From the NCBI GenBank assembly GCA_965249455.1, contig OZ252236.1, positions 2,728,001 through 2,792,000 on the forward strand: a DNA stretch of 64,000 nucleotides, in the 5' to 3' direction. Origin of the DNA: Jiulongibacter sp024742395 (GTDB taxonomy: Bacteria; Bacteroidota; Bacteroidia; Cytophagales; Spirosomataceae). The notes under the pieces are model-generated. The model ran no database searches, was not told the origin of the DNA, and saw nothing but the letters and a program-made list of their open reading frames with translations. Positions 43,903 to 52,229 of the stretch are shown here, one piece after another (the first letter of the stretch is position 1; each line of letters starts with the position of its first letter). The position numbers were made by a program, and so were the translations under genes.

Positions 43903-43935
43903 ATTGAGAAAGTCACGCCCGTGATACTACTCAAT
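43903..43935 (+). promoter_or_regulatory. Hairpin at the 5' end of the rpsH transcript
   Basis: ATTGAG (43903-43908) pairs with CTCAAT (43930-43935). Inside it, TCAC-GCCC-GTGA (43913-43924) forms a second stem with an internal loop. It starts almost at the predicted transcription start and could be a regulator-binding site, S8 being the obvious candidate by analogy with E. coli spc control. Confidence 0.4.
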
Positions 43936-43970
43936 GAAGGCTTAGGTATCCAATATTTAATAGTAAAAGA

Positions 43971-44372
43971 ATGATAACGACGGATCCAATAGCAGACTAC
44001 CTTACTAGGATTAGAAACGCTATTAGTGCAAGACACAGAGTTGTAGATATTCCAGCTTCAAACATGAAGAAGGAAATCACAAAGGTTCTTTATGATAAAG
44101 GGTATATTCAGAGTTATAAATTTGAGGACGTTGGTCCACAAGGTCAAATTAAAATTGCTTTGAAATACAATCCTGTAACAAAAGAATCTGCTATAGTAGA
44201 TTTAAGAAGAGCATCAAAACCAGGTTTACGTAAATACGCTAAAGCTTCAGCTTTACCACGTGTTCTAAACGGTTTGGGTATAGCAGTTCTTTCTACTTCA
44301 AAAGGAATTGTAACAGATAAAGAAGCTCGTACCTTGAATATAGGTGGGGAAGTTCTTTGTTATATATATTAA
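43971..44372 (+). CDS. rpsH: 30S ribosomal protein S8
   Basis: A 133-residue primary 16S-binding protein. TDPIADYLTRIRNAISARH opens it, with KPGLRKYAKASALPRVLNGLGIAVLSTSKG and the C-terminal GGEVLCYIY. Unlike its neighbours it has a 109-nt gap upstream with its own promoter, so it may head a semi-independent transcript. Confidence 0.97.
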   Translation: MITTDPIADYLTRIRNAISARHRVVDIPASNMKKEITKVLYDKGYIQSYKFEDVGPQGQIKIALKYNPVTKESAIVDLRRASKPGLRKYAKASALPRVLNGLGIAVLSTSKGIVTDKEARTLNIGGEVLCYIY

Positions 44373-44416
44373 TTAGTTAAGTTGACCGCTTAGGAATAAG
44401 CCTTAAACAAATTGAA

Positions 44417-44971
44417 ATGTCTAGAATTGGTAAAAAAATAATTAAACTTCCTCAAGGTGTCTCAGTATCTCTTGATTCTGATAGCAATGTGGTAGTTAAG
44501 GGACCAAAAGGTGAACTTACTCAGCCGATTGATTCTGATTTTAAATTGGAATTTAACGAGGGAGAAGTTACTGTGGTTAGACCATCTGAGCAAAAAAGAC
44601 ACAGAGCTCTTCACGGTCTTTACAGGAGCTTAGTAAATAATGCCGTAGTAGGTGTTAGTGAGGGTTACAAAAAGGAATTAGAACTTGTCGGTGTAGGATA
44701 TAAAGCTACTAACCAAGGCAATGTTTTGGATCTTTCTTTAGGATACTCTCACAATATAATTTTTGTGGTGCCTGATGAAATAAAGGTGGCTACTGAAATG
44801 GTGAAAGGACAGAATCCTAAAGTAGTTTTAGAGGGTATTGACAAGCAACTTATAGGTTTAGTGGCTGCTAAGCTTAGAGAACTAAGGAAAATCGAACCTT
44901 ACAAAGGTAAAGGTGTACGCTTCACAGGCGAGGTTATTCGTAGAAAGGCTGGTAAAACTGCTGCCAAGTAA
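44417..44971 (+). CDS. rplF: 50S ribosomal protein L6
   Basis: A 184-residue two-lobe protein by the sarcin-ricin loop. MSRIGKKIIKLPQGVSV, GVSEGYKKELELVGVGYKATNQGNVLDLSLGYSH and EPYKGKGVRFTGEVIRRKAGKTAAK are diagnostic. Confidence 0.97.
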   Translation: MSRIGKKIIKLPQGVSVSLDSDSNVVVKGPKGELTQPIDSDFKLEFNEGEVTVVRPSEQKRHRALHGLYRSLVNNAVVGVSEGYKKELELVGVGYKATNQGNVLDLSLGYSHNIIFVVPDEIKVATEMVKGQNPKVVLEGIDKQLIGLVAAKLRELRKIEPYKGKGVRFTGEVIRRKAGKTAAK

Positions 44972-45010
44972 TTTAATAAATTTAGAATTTAAGAAATTAA
45001 AACTTATAAG

Positions 45011-45358
45011 ATGTCAACTTTTAAAACAAAGAGAAGGCAAAAGATTCAGTGGAGAATCAGAAGGAAGATCAAGGGGACTGCAGAGAAACCTAGACTATCT
45101 GTTTATCGCTCGAATAAGGCAATATACGCACAGTTAATTGATGATTTAAGTGGTAATACACTGGCATCATCTTCAACTCAGACTTTAGGTTTAACATCAG
45201 TAACGGTGGAGAACTCAAAGCAAGTAGGGGTAGATTTAGCTAAGAAGGCTATTGATAATGGTCTGTCTGCCTGCGTTTTTGATAGAGGTGGTTATTTGTA
45301 TCACGGTAATGTCAAGGCTCTTGCTGAAGGTGCAAGAGAAGGCGGACTTAAATTTTAA
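45011..45358 (+). CDS. rplR: 50S ribosomal protein L18
   Basis: A 115-residue 5S rRNA-binding protein: RRKIKGTAEKPRLSVYRSNKAIYAQLIDD, then the C-terminal VFDRGGYLYHGNVKALAEGAREGGLKF. Confidence 0.97.
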   Translation: MSTFKTKRRQKIQWRIRRKIKGTAEKPRLSVYRSNKAIYAQLIDDLSGNTLASSSTQTLGLTSVTVENSKQVGVDLAKKAIDNGLSACVFDRGGYLYHGNVKALAEGAREGGLKF

Positions 45359-45378
45359 TATCTGAAACGATTATCATA

Positions 45379-45885
45379 ATGAGTAAAGGAGTAAAAGTAA
45401 ACGAATCTGAACTTAAAGAAAAAGTAGTTGCGATAAACCGTGTTGCCAAAGTGGTTAAAGGTGGTCGTAGATTTAGCTTTTCTGCGATAGTTGTTTTAGG
45501 TGACGGAGAAGGTTCAGTAGGTCAGGGTCTGGGTAAAGCAAATGAAGTGACGGATGCGATATCAAAGGCGATTGACGATGCAAGAAAGAATCTTGTGAAA
45601 GTTCCAATAGTAAATGATACTGTACCTCACGAAATTTACGGAAAGTATTCTGGTGGATACGTGTTTGTAAAGCCTGCGGCTCCTGGTACTGGAGTAATTG
45701 CTGGTGGTGCAATGCGTGCAGTATTAGAGGCGGCTGGTATTCATAATGTATTGGCTAAATCTAAAGGTTCATCTAATCCGCATAACGTAGTGAAGGCTAC
45801 AATTAATGCTTTGCAAAAAATGAGAGCTCCTCATGAGATTGCTATGCAGCGTAGAGTTAAGTTAAGCAAAGTGTTTAACGGTTAA
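45379..45885 (+). CDS. rpsE: 30S ribosomal protein S5
   Basis: A 168-residue accuracy protein. The N-terminal dsRNA-binding-like domain (ELKEKVVAINRVAKVVKGGRRFSFSAIVVLGD) carries the spectinomycin-loop region VKGGRRF. The second domain has PAAPGTGVIAGGAMRAVLEAAGI and SKGSSNPHNVVKATINAL. Confidence 0.97.
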   Translation: MSKGVKVNESELKEKVVAINRVAKVVKGGRRFSFSAIVVLGDGEGSVGQGLGKANEVTDAISKAIDDARKNLVKVPIVNDTVPHEIYGKYSGGYVFVKPAAPGTGVIAGGAMRAVLEAAGIHNVLAKSKGSSNPHNVVKATINALQKMRAPHEIAMQRRVKLSKVFNG

Positions 45886-45912
45886 TTAATTAGAAATAGT
45901 AATATTTAGATA

Positions 45913-46089
45913 ATGGCAACTGTAAAAATTACTCAAATTAAGAGTACGATTGACAGACCCTTGAAACAAAAGAGAACAATTCAGGCTCTTGGTTTGGGTA
46001 AATTAAATCGCACAGTAGAACTTGAACTTAATCCGTCAATTGAAGGCATGATTAATAAAGTTCAGCACTTAGTTATAGTAGAAAAATAA
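45913..46089 (+). CDS. rpmD: 50S ribosomal protein L30
   Basis: A 58-residue protein: MATVKITQIKSTIDRPLKQK, QALGLGKLNR, and the C-terminal KVQHLVIVEK. It fits the fixed gene order rpsE-rpmD-rplO, 27 nt after rpsE and 45 nt before rplO. Confidence 0.94.
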   Translation: MATVKITQIKSTIDRPLKQKRTIQALGLGKLNRTVELELNPSIEGMINKVQHLVIVEK

Positions 46090-46134
46090 GGGAAAACCGA
46101 GTAGGAAGTATTCCTGCGTAAAATTTAAAGAGTA

Positions 46135-47013
46135 ATGATAAATCTAAGTAATCTTAAGTCTGCTAAAGGAGCGACTAAGAAAAATACAAGAGTAGGTAGA
46201 GGTCAGGGTTCTGGTGGCGGTGGAACCGCAAAAAGAGGTCACAAGGGTGCGAAGTCGCGTTCTGGATATTCTCAGAAGAGAGGTTTTGAAGGTGGGCAGA
46301 TGCCACTTCAAAGACGTGTACCTAAGTTTGGTTTTAATAATCCAAACAAAGTTGTATTCAAAGCAATAAACCTTGATACACTTCAAACTTTAGCGGATAG
46401 CGGTGTTTCTTCAATTGATCTGGGTGTTCTTTATAACCTTGGTTTTATTCAGAAATCTGATTCAGTAAAAGTTTTAGGTAGAGGTGAGCTAAGTTCGAAA
46501 CTTGATGTAAAAGTTAGTGCTTTCTCGAAATCTGCTATTGAAGCTATCGAAAAGGCTGGTGGTACAGCTGCTGTTGATACTACATTTAACCCGGAGGCTT
46601 CCAGTGATGTTAAGTCTTCATTAGTGAAGGTTGCACCTCCTAAGAAGGCTGCTGAGGAAAAGAAAAAGGAAGTAGCACCAAAAGCAGAGGCTAAGGTTAA
46701 GGAGGAAGCTCCAAAAACTGAAAAGAAAACGGTAGCTAAGAAAACTGCTAAGGCGGCGGGTGATGATCTTAAAAAAATAGAAGGTGTAGGACCAAAAATT
46801 GCTGAATTGTTGGCAGAAGGAGGTTTTGATACTTTCGCTAAAGTAGCAGCGGCTTCAGTGGATAGTTTACAAGCTATTTTAACAGAAGCGGGTTCTAGAT
46901 ATGCTGCACACAATCCTACTACATGGCCAGAGCAAGCAGGATTAGCTGCTGAAGGTAAGTGGGATGAATTGAAAGAATTGCAAGATAAATTAAACGGCGG
47001 AAGGCCTGAATAA
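46135..47013 (+). CDS. rplO: 50S ribosomal protein L15 fused to a helix-hairpin-helix domain
   Basis: The first 150 residues are canonical L15 (GRGQGSGGGGTAKRGHKG, GFEGGQMPLQRRVPKFGFNN). A charged Lys/Glu/Ala linker (about 168-208) then leads to an extra domain (209-292). That domain contains the helix-hairpin-helix motif DDLKKIEGVGPKIAELL, followed by ITWPEQA-like helices (PTTWPEQAGLAAEGKW). Typical bacterial L15 ends near residue 150, so this is almost twice the usual length. The HhH unit suggests added nucleic-acid contact. Confidence 0.95.
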   Translation: MINLSNLKSAKGATKKNTRVGRGQGSGGGGTAKRGHKGAKSRSGYSQKRGFEGGQMPLQRRVPKFGFNNPNKVVFKAINLDTLQTLADSGVSSIDLGVLYNLGFIQKSDSVKVLGRGELSSKLDVKVSAFSKSAIEAIEKAGGTAAVDTTFNPEASSDVKSSLVKVAPPKKAAEEKKKEVAPKAEAKVKEEAPKTEKKTVAKKTAKAAGDDLKKIEGVGPKIAELLAEGGFDTFAKVAAASVDSLQAILTEAGSRYAAHNPTTWPEQAGLAAEGKWDELKELQDKLNGGRPE

Positions 47014-47032
47014 TTAGCAGATAACTCTGACT

Positions 47033-48358
47033 ATGAATAAACTGATAACGACCCTTAAGAATATCTGGTCTATTGAAGAATTAAGAAATAGAATTCTTAA
47101 TACTTTGTTGATCATTGTGATTTTCAGAGTTGGATCTTTCATTGTTCTACCTGGTGTAGACCCAACCCGTCTTCAGGATTTGACTGGCGGGAACGGACTT
47201 CTTGGTTTGCTTGATACCCTTGTAGGTGGTGCATTTAGTAATGCTTCCATTATGGCATTGGGTATCATGCCTTATATATCTGCTTCTATTGCTATCCAGT
47301 TGATGGGTTTGGCTCTTCCTTATTTCAGTAAACTTCAAAAAGAAGGTGAGTCTGGAAGAAAGAAAATGAATCAAATAACGCGTTGGTTAACCATTGCGGT
47401 TACTGCGATGCAAGGGTTTACTTACTTAAAGACGGCTATACCTACAGAAGCGATTACAGTAAATCAAGGCTTATTTTACTTTTCATCAGTAATAATGTTG
47501 GTGGCAGGTACAATGATGTGTGTTTGGTTAGGTGAACGTATGACTGAAAAGGGTGTTGGAAATGGAATATCAATGATCATAATGATTGGTATTGTTTCAA
47601 GGCTTCCTGCGGGTTTAGTTCAAGAGTTTAGTGCAAGAGCTAACGGTGGGCAAATACTATTCTTTATTATTGAAATGGTTATTTTGTTTTTAGTTGTTGT
47701 TTTTGCGGTGGCAGTAACGCAGGCAGTAAGAAGAGTACCGGTTCAGTATGCAAAGCAAATTGTTGGTAATAAAATGGTGTCTGGTCAAAGACAATACTTG
47801 CCATTAAAAGTCAATATTTCAGGTGTAATGCCAATCATTTTTGGTCAAGCCTTAATGTTCGTACCATCAGCGATAGCAAGTATTTTTGCTGAGTCAAGTG
47901 ACTTCTGGGCGAATGTTCAAACCGTGTTCTCTGATTTTACCTCTTGGCAGTATAATGCTTTGTATGCATTCTTAATTATTGCCTTTACATTCTTTTATAC
48001 AGCAATTACGATTAATCCAAATCAAATAGCTGATGACATGAAGAGAGGTGGTGGATTTATTCCGGGTGTTAAACCAGGAATTGCTACATCAGATTATATA
48101 GCGGCTATACTGGATAGAATTACTTTGCCTGGAGCTATTTTGCTTGCAGCCATTGCGATTTTCCCGGCTGTGGCGAGTATGTTCGGTGTGAGTAATGTAT
48201 TTGCTCAATTTTTTGGAGGAACCTCACTACTGATTCTTGTAGGGGTAGTATTAGATACTTTACAGCAGGTAGAGAGTTATTTATTAATGAAAAGATATGA
48301 GGGATTAATGCAGTCTGGTCGTCTGGAAGGAAGACAGACAGGTGTAATCACTCAATAG
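47033..48358 (+). CDS. secY: Preprotein translocase subunit SecY
   Basis: A 441-residue, ten-helix channel of the Sec translocase. IVLPGVDPTRL, the plug region GGAFSNASIMALGIMPYISASI, LPYFSKLQKEGESGRKKM, and the cytosolic loop RRVPVQYAKQIVG are present. NPNQIADDMKRGGGFIPGVKPG and the terminal LMKRYEGLMQSGRLEGR complete the set. It begins 19 nt after rplO. Confidence 0.97.
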   Translation: MNKLITTLKNIWSIEELRNRILNTLLIIVIFRVGSFIVLPGVDPTRLQDLTGGNGLLGLLDTLVGGAFSNASIMALGIMPYISASIAIQLMGLALPYFSKLQKEGESGRKKMNQITRWLTIAVTAMQGFTYLKTAIPTEAITVNQGLFYFSSVIMLVAGTMMCVWLGERMTEKGVGNGISMIIMIGIVSRLPAGLVQEFSARANGGQILFFIIEMVILFLVVVFAVAVTQAVRRVPVQYAKQIVGNKMVSGQRQYLPLKVNISGVMPIIFGQALMFVPSAIASIFAESSDFWANVQTVFSDFTSWQYNALYAFLIIAFTFFYTAITINPNQIADDMKRGGGFIPGVKPGIATSDYIAAILDRITLPGAILLAAIAIFPAVASMFGVSNVFAQFFGGTSLLILVGVVLDTLQQVESYLLMKRYEGLMQSGRLEGRQTGVITQ

Positions 48359-48361
48359 ATA

Positions 48362-49165
48362 ATGGCGAAAGGATCTGTTTATCTGAAATCAAAGGAAGAA
48401 ATCGAAGTAATTCGAGCCAATGGTGAAATTTTAGGTAAAGCCCACGCTGAAGTTGCTAAAGCCCTAGAAGAAGGAGTTAAGACAAGTAGATTAGATCAAA
48501 TTGCTGAAGAGTATATAAGAGATAATCAGGCAGTTCCTTCTTTTAAAGGTTATGGCGGTTTTCCTTCTTCATTGTGTATCTCGGTCAATGAAGTGGTTGT
48601 TCATGGTTTTCCGAGTAATAGAGTTCTTAAAAATGGTGATATTATATCCATAGATTGTGGAGTCTATAAGGATGGTTTTCATGCTGACAGTGCTTATACT
48701 TATGCTATAGGTGAAATTACTGATGATGTGAAAAGTTTACTTAAAGCCACGAAGGAATCTTTATACCAAGGTATAGAAAAGGTTAGACCTGGAAACAGGA
48801 TTGGGGATTTAAGTCATGCTGTACAGTCTTACAATGAAGAACGTGGTTATGGAATTGTGAGAGAATTGGTAGGGCATGGTGTTGGGATGGCTCTTCACGA
48901 GGCTCCTGAAGTTCCTAATTTCGGTAGAAGGGGAAATGGCCCAAGAATGAAAGCCGGAATGGTGATTGCCATTGAACCTATGGTTACCCTCGGTAAGAGA
49001 TTTGTTTTGCAAGAGCAAGATGGATGGACTATCAGAACGGAAGATAAAAGCTACGCTGCACATTATGAGCACACTGTAGTGGTTACAAGTTCAGGGTATG
49101 ATATCTTAACAACTTTCGAGTATTTAGAGAAAGTGCTCGATGATAAAAAAATGTTTTACGTTTAA
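48362..49165 (+). CDS. map: Type I methionine aminopeptidase
   Basis: Removes the initiator Met from nascent proteins. The 267-residue protein has FKGYGGFPSSLCISVNEVVVHG, the metal ligands in SIDCGVYKDGFHADSAYT (two Asp), VGHGVGMALHEAPEVPNFG (His), AIEPM (Glu) and SYAAHYEHTVVVT (Glu). Follows secY by 3 nt, as in most Bacteroidota. Confidence 0.97.
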   Translation: MAKGSVYLKSKEEIEVIRANGEILGKAHAEVAKALEEGVKTSRLDQIAEEYIRDNQAVPSFKGYGGFPSSLCISVNEVVVHGFPSNRVLKNGDIISIDCGVYKDGFHADSAYTYAIGEITDDVKSLLKATKESLYQGIEKVRPGNRIGDLSHAVQSYNEERGYGIVRELVGHGVGMALHEAPEVPNFGRRGNGPRMKAGMVIAIEPMVTLGKRFVLQEQDGWTIRTEDKSYAAHYEHTVVVTSSGYDILTTFEYLEKVLDDKKMFYV

Positions 49166-49167
49166 GC

Positions 49168-49386
49168 ATGGCAAAACAAGCAAATATAGAAGTAGATGGT
49201 ATAATAACAGAAGCTCTTTCTAATGCTCGCTTCCGGGTGGAGTTAGAAAATAAGCATGAAGTTATTGCCCATATTTCAGGAAAGATGAGGATGCATTACA
49301 TTCGGATTTTACCTGGAGATAAAGTCAAATTGGAGATGTCTCCTTATGACCTTAGCAAAGCAAGAATAGTTTATAGATATAAGTAA
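49168..49386 (+). CDS. infA: Translation initiation factor IF-1
   Basis: A 72-residue OB-fold factor that blocks the ribosomal A site during initiation: IEVDGIITEALSNARFRVELENKHEVIAHISGKMRMHYIRILPGDKV. Starts 2 nt after map. Confidence 0.98.
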   Translation: MAKQANIEVDGIITEALSNARFRVELENKHEVIAHISGKMRMHYIRILPGDKVKLEMSPYDLSKARIVYRYK

Positions 49387-49420
49387 TAATTGAGGATTAG
49401 TTCCTCTAAATTTTCAGAAC

Positions 49421-49537
49421 ATGAAAGTTAAAGCATCAGTTAAAAAACGTAGCGTAGACTGCAAGATCATCCGCAGAAAGGGGAAGATCTATGTGATCAA
49501 CAAAAAGAATCCAAAATTTAAACAAAGACAAGGTTAA
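49421..49537 (+). CDS. rpmJ: 50S ribosomal protein L36 (zinc-free type)
   Basis: A 38-residue protein: MKVKASVKKRSVDCKIIRRK, then GKIYVINKKNPKFKQRQG. Only one Cys is present, so the zinc-binding CxxC...CxxxxH set of the C+ form is lost. It lies between infA and rpsM, its normal position, ending 5 nt before rpsM. Confidence 0.94.
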   Translation: MKVKASVKKRSVDCKIIRRKGKIYVINKKNPKFKQRQG

Positions 49538-49542
49538 GAAAT

Positions 49543-49917
49543 ATGAGGATTGCAGGTGTAGATATTCCAGATAATAAAAGAGGCGAGATAGCACTTACCT
49601 ACATTTTCGGTTTAGGGCGTAGCTCTGCTCAGCAAATATTAGATCAGGCTGAAGTTAGCCGAGATAAAAAGGCTGGTGAATGGTCAGATGATGAAGCGAA
49701 TGCAGTTCGTGGTGTCATAACTGAAGAATTTAAGGTAGAAGGAGCTTTAAGATCAGAAGTTCAGCTAAATATCAAGCGTCTTATGGATATTGGTTGTTAC
49801 AGAGGGCTTAGACATCGTAAAGGTTTACCATTACGTGGTCAGCACACCAAAAACAACTCAAGAACTCGTAAGGGTAGAAGAAAAACTGTAGCCAACAAGA
49901 AGAAAGCTACTAAGTAA
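49543..49917 (+). CDS. rpsM: 30S ribosomal protein S13
   Basis: A 124-residue 30S head protein contacting P-site tRNA: RIAGVDIPDNKRGEIALTYIFGLGRSSAQQIL and GCYRGLRHRKGLPLRGQHTKNNSRTRKG. Confidence 0.97.
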   Translation: MRIAGVDIPDNKRGEIALTYIFGLGRSSAQQILDQAEVSRDKKAGEWSDDEANAVRGVITEEFKVEGALRSEVQLNIKRLMDIGCYRGLRHRKGLPLRGQHTKNNSRTRKGRRKTVANKKKATK

Positions 49918-49973
49918 TAAACGTTGATCAGGAGTTCCGATGGAACTTGCCAAATAGTCTAATAATTTAAAAA

Positions 49974-50369
49974 ATGGCTCAAGCTAAAAGAAAAGACAAA
50001 GCAAAGAAAAGAGTTGTGGTAGTAGAACCTCATGGTGAGGTGCATATCAAAGCCTCTTTTAACAACATTATCATCTCAGTAACAAACAGTACAGGTCAAG
50101 TAATCTCTTGGGCTTCTGCTGGTAAAATGGGATTTAGAGGTTCTAAGAAAAATACTCCTTATGCGGCCCAAACTGCTGCTCAGGATTGTGGTCAGAAAGC
50201 TTACGAAGCTGGTATGAGAAAGGCCGATGTATTTGTAAAAGGACCTGGTTCTGGAAGAGAATCTGCAATCCGTACAATTCAAAGTGTAGGGATTGAAGTT
50301 GTGTCAATTACTGACAAAACTCCGTTGCCTCATAACGGATGTCGTCCTCCTAAAAGAAGAAGAGTTTAA
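49974..50369 (+). CDS. rpsK: 30S ribosomal protein S11
   Basis: A 131-residue platform protein next to the Shine-Dalgarno groove: HIKASFNNIIISVTNSTGQVISWASAGKMGFRGSKKNTPYAAQ and the invariant tail DKTPLPHNGCRPPKRRRV. Confidence 0.97.
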   Translation: MAQAKRKDKAKKRVVVVEPHGEVHIKASFNNIIISVTNSTGQVISWASAGKMGFRGSKKNTPYAAQTAAQDCGQKAYEAGMRKADVFVKGPGSGRESAIRTIQSVGIEVVSITDKTPLPHNGCRPPKRRRV

Positions 50370-50449
50370 TCAAATTTGTTTCATCGCTTAATAAGAAAGC
50401 CGGTTTGGACATTGGGGCTGAGCGTTCTTTTAAGCAGTAAATTTTAATA

Positions 50450-51055
50450 ATGGCAAGATACACAGGTCCAAAGGCTAAAATTTCAAGAAAGTTCGGTGAA
50501 CCAGTAATGGGGCCGAGCAAAGCCTTACAGAAAAAAAACTACGGTCCGGGACAGCACGGACGTGGAAGAAGAAGTAAAAAATCTGAATATGCATTGCAAC
50601 TTCAGGAAAAGCAGAAAGTAAAGTATACTTATGGTATGCTTGAAAAGCAGTTTGCAAGATTCTTTCATTTGGCTGCAGTTAGACCAGGTCAAACAGGAAC
50701 AAACTTGATTCAATTATGTGAGTCAAGATTAGATAATCTTGTTTATAGATTGGGTATAGCTCCAACAAGAAGAGCTGCCAGACAATTAGTATCTCACAAG
50801 CATGTCGTTGTAGATGGCGAAGTGCTAAATATACCTTCTTACTTGGTGAAGCCGGGTCAGGTTATTGGTGTAAGAGAAAAATCAAAGGCTATGGATAGCA
50901 TACTTGAAAGTGTAAGTGTTAACACTGCTAGCAAGTATAGCTGGATTGAGTGGGACGGAAAGGAGATGAGTGGTAAGTTTATTTCTTACCCTGAGAGAGA
51001 GCTTGTTCCTGAAAACTTCAATGACCAGGCAGTAGTCGAATTGTACAATAAATAA
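50450..51055 (+). CDS. rpsD: 30S ribosomal protein S4
   Basis: A 201-residue primary 16S-binding protein and, in E. coli, the alpha-operon repressor. MARYTGPKAKISRKFGEPV lacks the zinc-binding Cys cluster (C- form). The S4 domain is CESRLDNLVYRLGIAPTRRAARQLVSHKHVVVDG. The 92-nt region after it contains three hairpins before rpoA. Confidence 0.97.
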   Translation: MARYTGPKAKISRKFGEPVMGPSKALQKKNYGPGQHGRGRRSKKSEYALQLQEKQKVKYTYGMLEKQFARFFHLAAVRPGQTGTNLIQLCESRLDNLVYRLGIAPTRRAARQLVSHKHVVVDGEVLNIPSYLVKPGQVIGVREKSKAMDSILESVSVNTASKYSWIEWDGKEMSGKFISYPERELVPENFNDQAVVELYNK

Positions 51056-51061
51056 TATATA

Positions 51062-51091
51062 GCTTGCCGCTTTATTAGCGGCAAGCAATTT
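51062..51091 (+). terminator. Hairpin with T-tract between rpsD and rpoA (internal terminator or processing site)
   Basis: A perfect 9-bp GC-rich stem GCTTGCCGC (51062-51070) / GCGGCAAGC (51078-51086) with a 7-nt loop, followed by AATTTTT. It has the look of a rho-independent terminator inside an operon, so it probably gives partial termination or sets the mRNA 3' end of the upstream segment. Confidence 0.6.
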
Positions 51092-51094
51092 TTC

Positions 51095-51132
51095 GATTTA
51101 GGAAATTCCTAAATCTTCTTTCGTTAACGAAA
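51095..51132 (+). promoter_or_regulatory. Two further hairpins in the rpoA leader
   Basis: GATTTAGGA (51095-51103) pairs with TCCTAAATC (51107-51115) across a 3-nt loop. It is followed by the perfect 14-nt palindrome TTTCGTTAACGAAA (51119-51132), 15 nt before the rpoA ATG. Confidence 0.5.
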
Positions 51133-51147
51133 AAAATACACCATAGT

Positions 51148-52137
51148 ATGTCAATTTTAGCATTTCAAATGCCAGATAAAGTCGTTATGGAGAAAGCTGA
51201 CGACTTCCATGGTTTTTTTGAGTTTAAACCACTTGAAAAAGGTTATGGGGTAACTATTGGAAATGCTTTACGTCGTATTTTGCTATCTTCTTTAGAAGGT
51301 TATGCAATTACAGCAGTAAGGTTTCCGGGAGTTCTTCATGAATTTTCATCAATTGAAGGTGTTGTAGATGATGTGACTGAAATTATATTAAATCTTAAGC
51401 AAGTTAGATTTAAAAAGGTTTCAGACTATGTAGATAATAAGATTTCAATAAAGGTTAAAAACCAAACCGAGCTTACAGCCGGTGATATTTCAAAATTTAC
51501 ACAGAGCTTTGAAATTTTAAATCCTGATTTAGTTATTGCACGTTTAGATTCTAAAAAAGAATTAGAATTTGAAATCGTTGTAGATAAAGGAAGAGGATAT
51601 GTTCCTTCAGAAGAACAAAAAAATCAAGATCTGCCAGTTGGCTTTATCGCAGTAGATTCAATCTACACTCCAATTAAGAATGTAAAGTTTACAGTTGAGA
51701 ACACGCGTGTTGAGCAAAGAACTGACTTTGAAAAACTTTTACTAGAGATTAAATCTGATGGCTCAATCCACCCGGAGAAAGCACTTCAGGAGTCTGCAAA
51801 CATCTTGATTCAGCACTTCCTTAAATTCACCGACGAAAATATGGTATTTGATACCACAGGTGATGAGGATAATGACATGGTTGATGAAGAGTTCTTGCAT
51901 ATGAGAAAACTTCTAAAGACCTCTCTTCAGGATTTAGATCTTTCAGTTAGAGCTTATAACTGCCTTAAATCTGCAGATATTCGTTCACTTGGCGATCTAG
52001 TTAAACTTGAAGTAGCTGACATGATGAAGTTCAGAAACTTCGGTAAGAAGTCATTAACTGAACTTGAGCAATTAGTAGCTGAAAAAGGTCTTCACTTCGG
52101 AATGGATGTGAATAAATACAAATTAGACGAAGAGTAA
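51148..52137 (+). CDS. rpoA: DNA-directed RNA polymerase alpha subunit
   Basis: A 329-residue subunit. The N-terminal domain (GYGVTIGNALRRILLSSLEGYAIT) dimerises and scaffolds beta and beta'. The C-terminal domain (about 255-320), with LDLSVRAYNCLKSADIRSLGDLV and FRNFGKKSLTELEQLV, binds promoter DNA and regulators. Confidence 0.98.
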   Translation: MSILAFQMPDKVVMEKADDFHGFFEFKPLEKGYGVTIGNALRRILLSSLEGYAITAVRFPGVLHEFSSIEGVVDDVTEIILNLKQVRFKKVSDYVDNKISIKVKNQTELTAGDISKFTQSFEILNPDLVIARLDSKKELEFEIVVDKGRGYVPSEEQKNQDLPVGFIAVDSIYTPIKNVKFTVENTRVEQRTDFEKLLLEIKSDGSIHPEKALQESANILIQHFLKFTDENMVFDTTGDEDNDMVDEEFLHMRKLLKTSLQDLDLSVRAYNCLKSADIRSLGDLVKLEVADMMKFRNFGKKSLTELEQLVAEKGLHFGMDVNKYKLDEE

Positions 52138-52194
52138 ATCGCAGAATAAATTAAACAATTAATATCGTAATAGGTGGGATAAACGATCTGCGAT
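52138..52194 (+). repeat. Inverted repeat in the rpoA-rplQ linker
   Basis: ATCGCAGA (52138-52145, starting right after the rpoA stop) is perfectly complementary to TCTGCGAT (52187-52194). The two are separated by 41 nt and could close a structured linker in the mRNA. Confidence 0.4.
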
Positions 52195-52229
52195 AGAGAG
52201 TCCTTACCGATACTTGCGAGCCAATAATT

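Noticed and set aside
46449..46913. 154-codon open frame on the minus strand opposite rplO
   Set aside because: It is the Ala/Ser/Phe-rich reverse image of the Lys/Glu/Ala linker and HhH tail of L15, with no independent start signal or motif.
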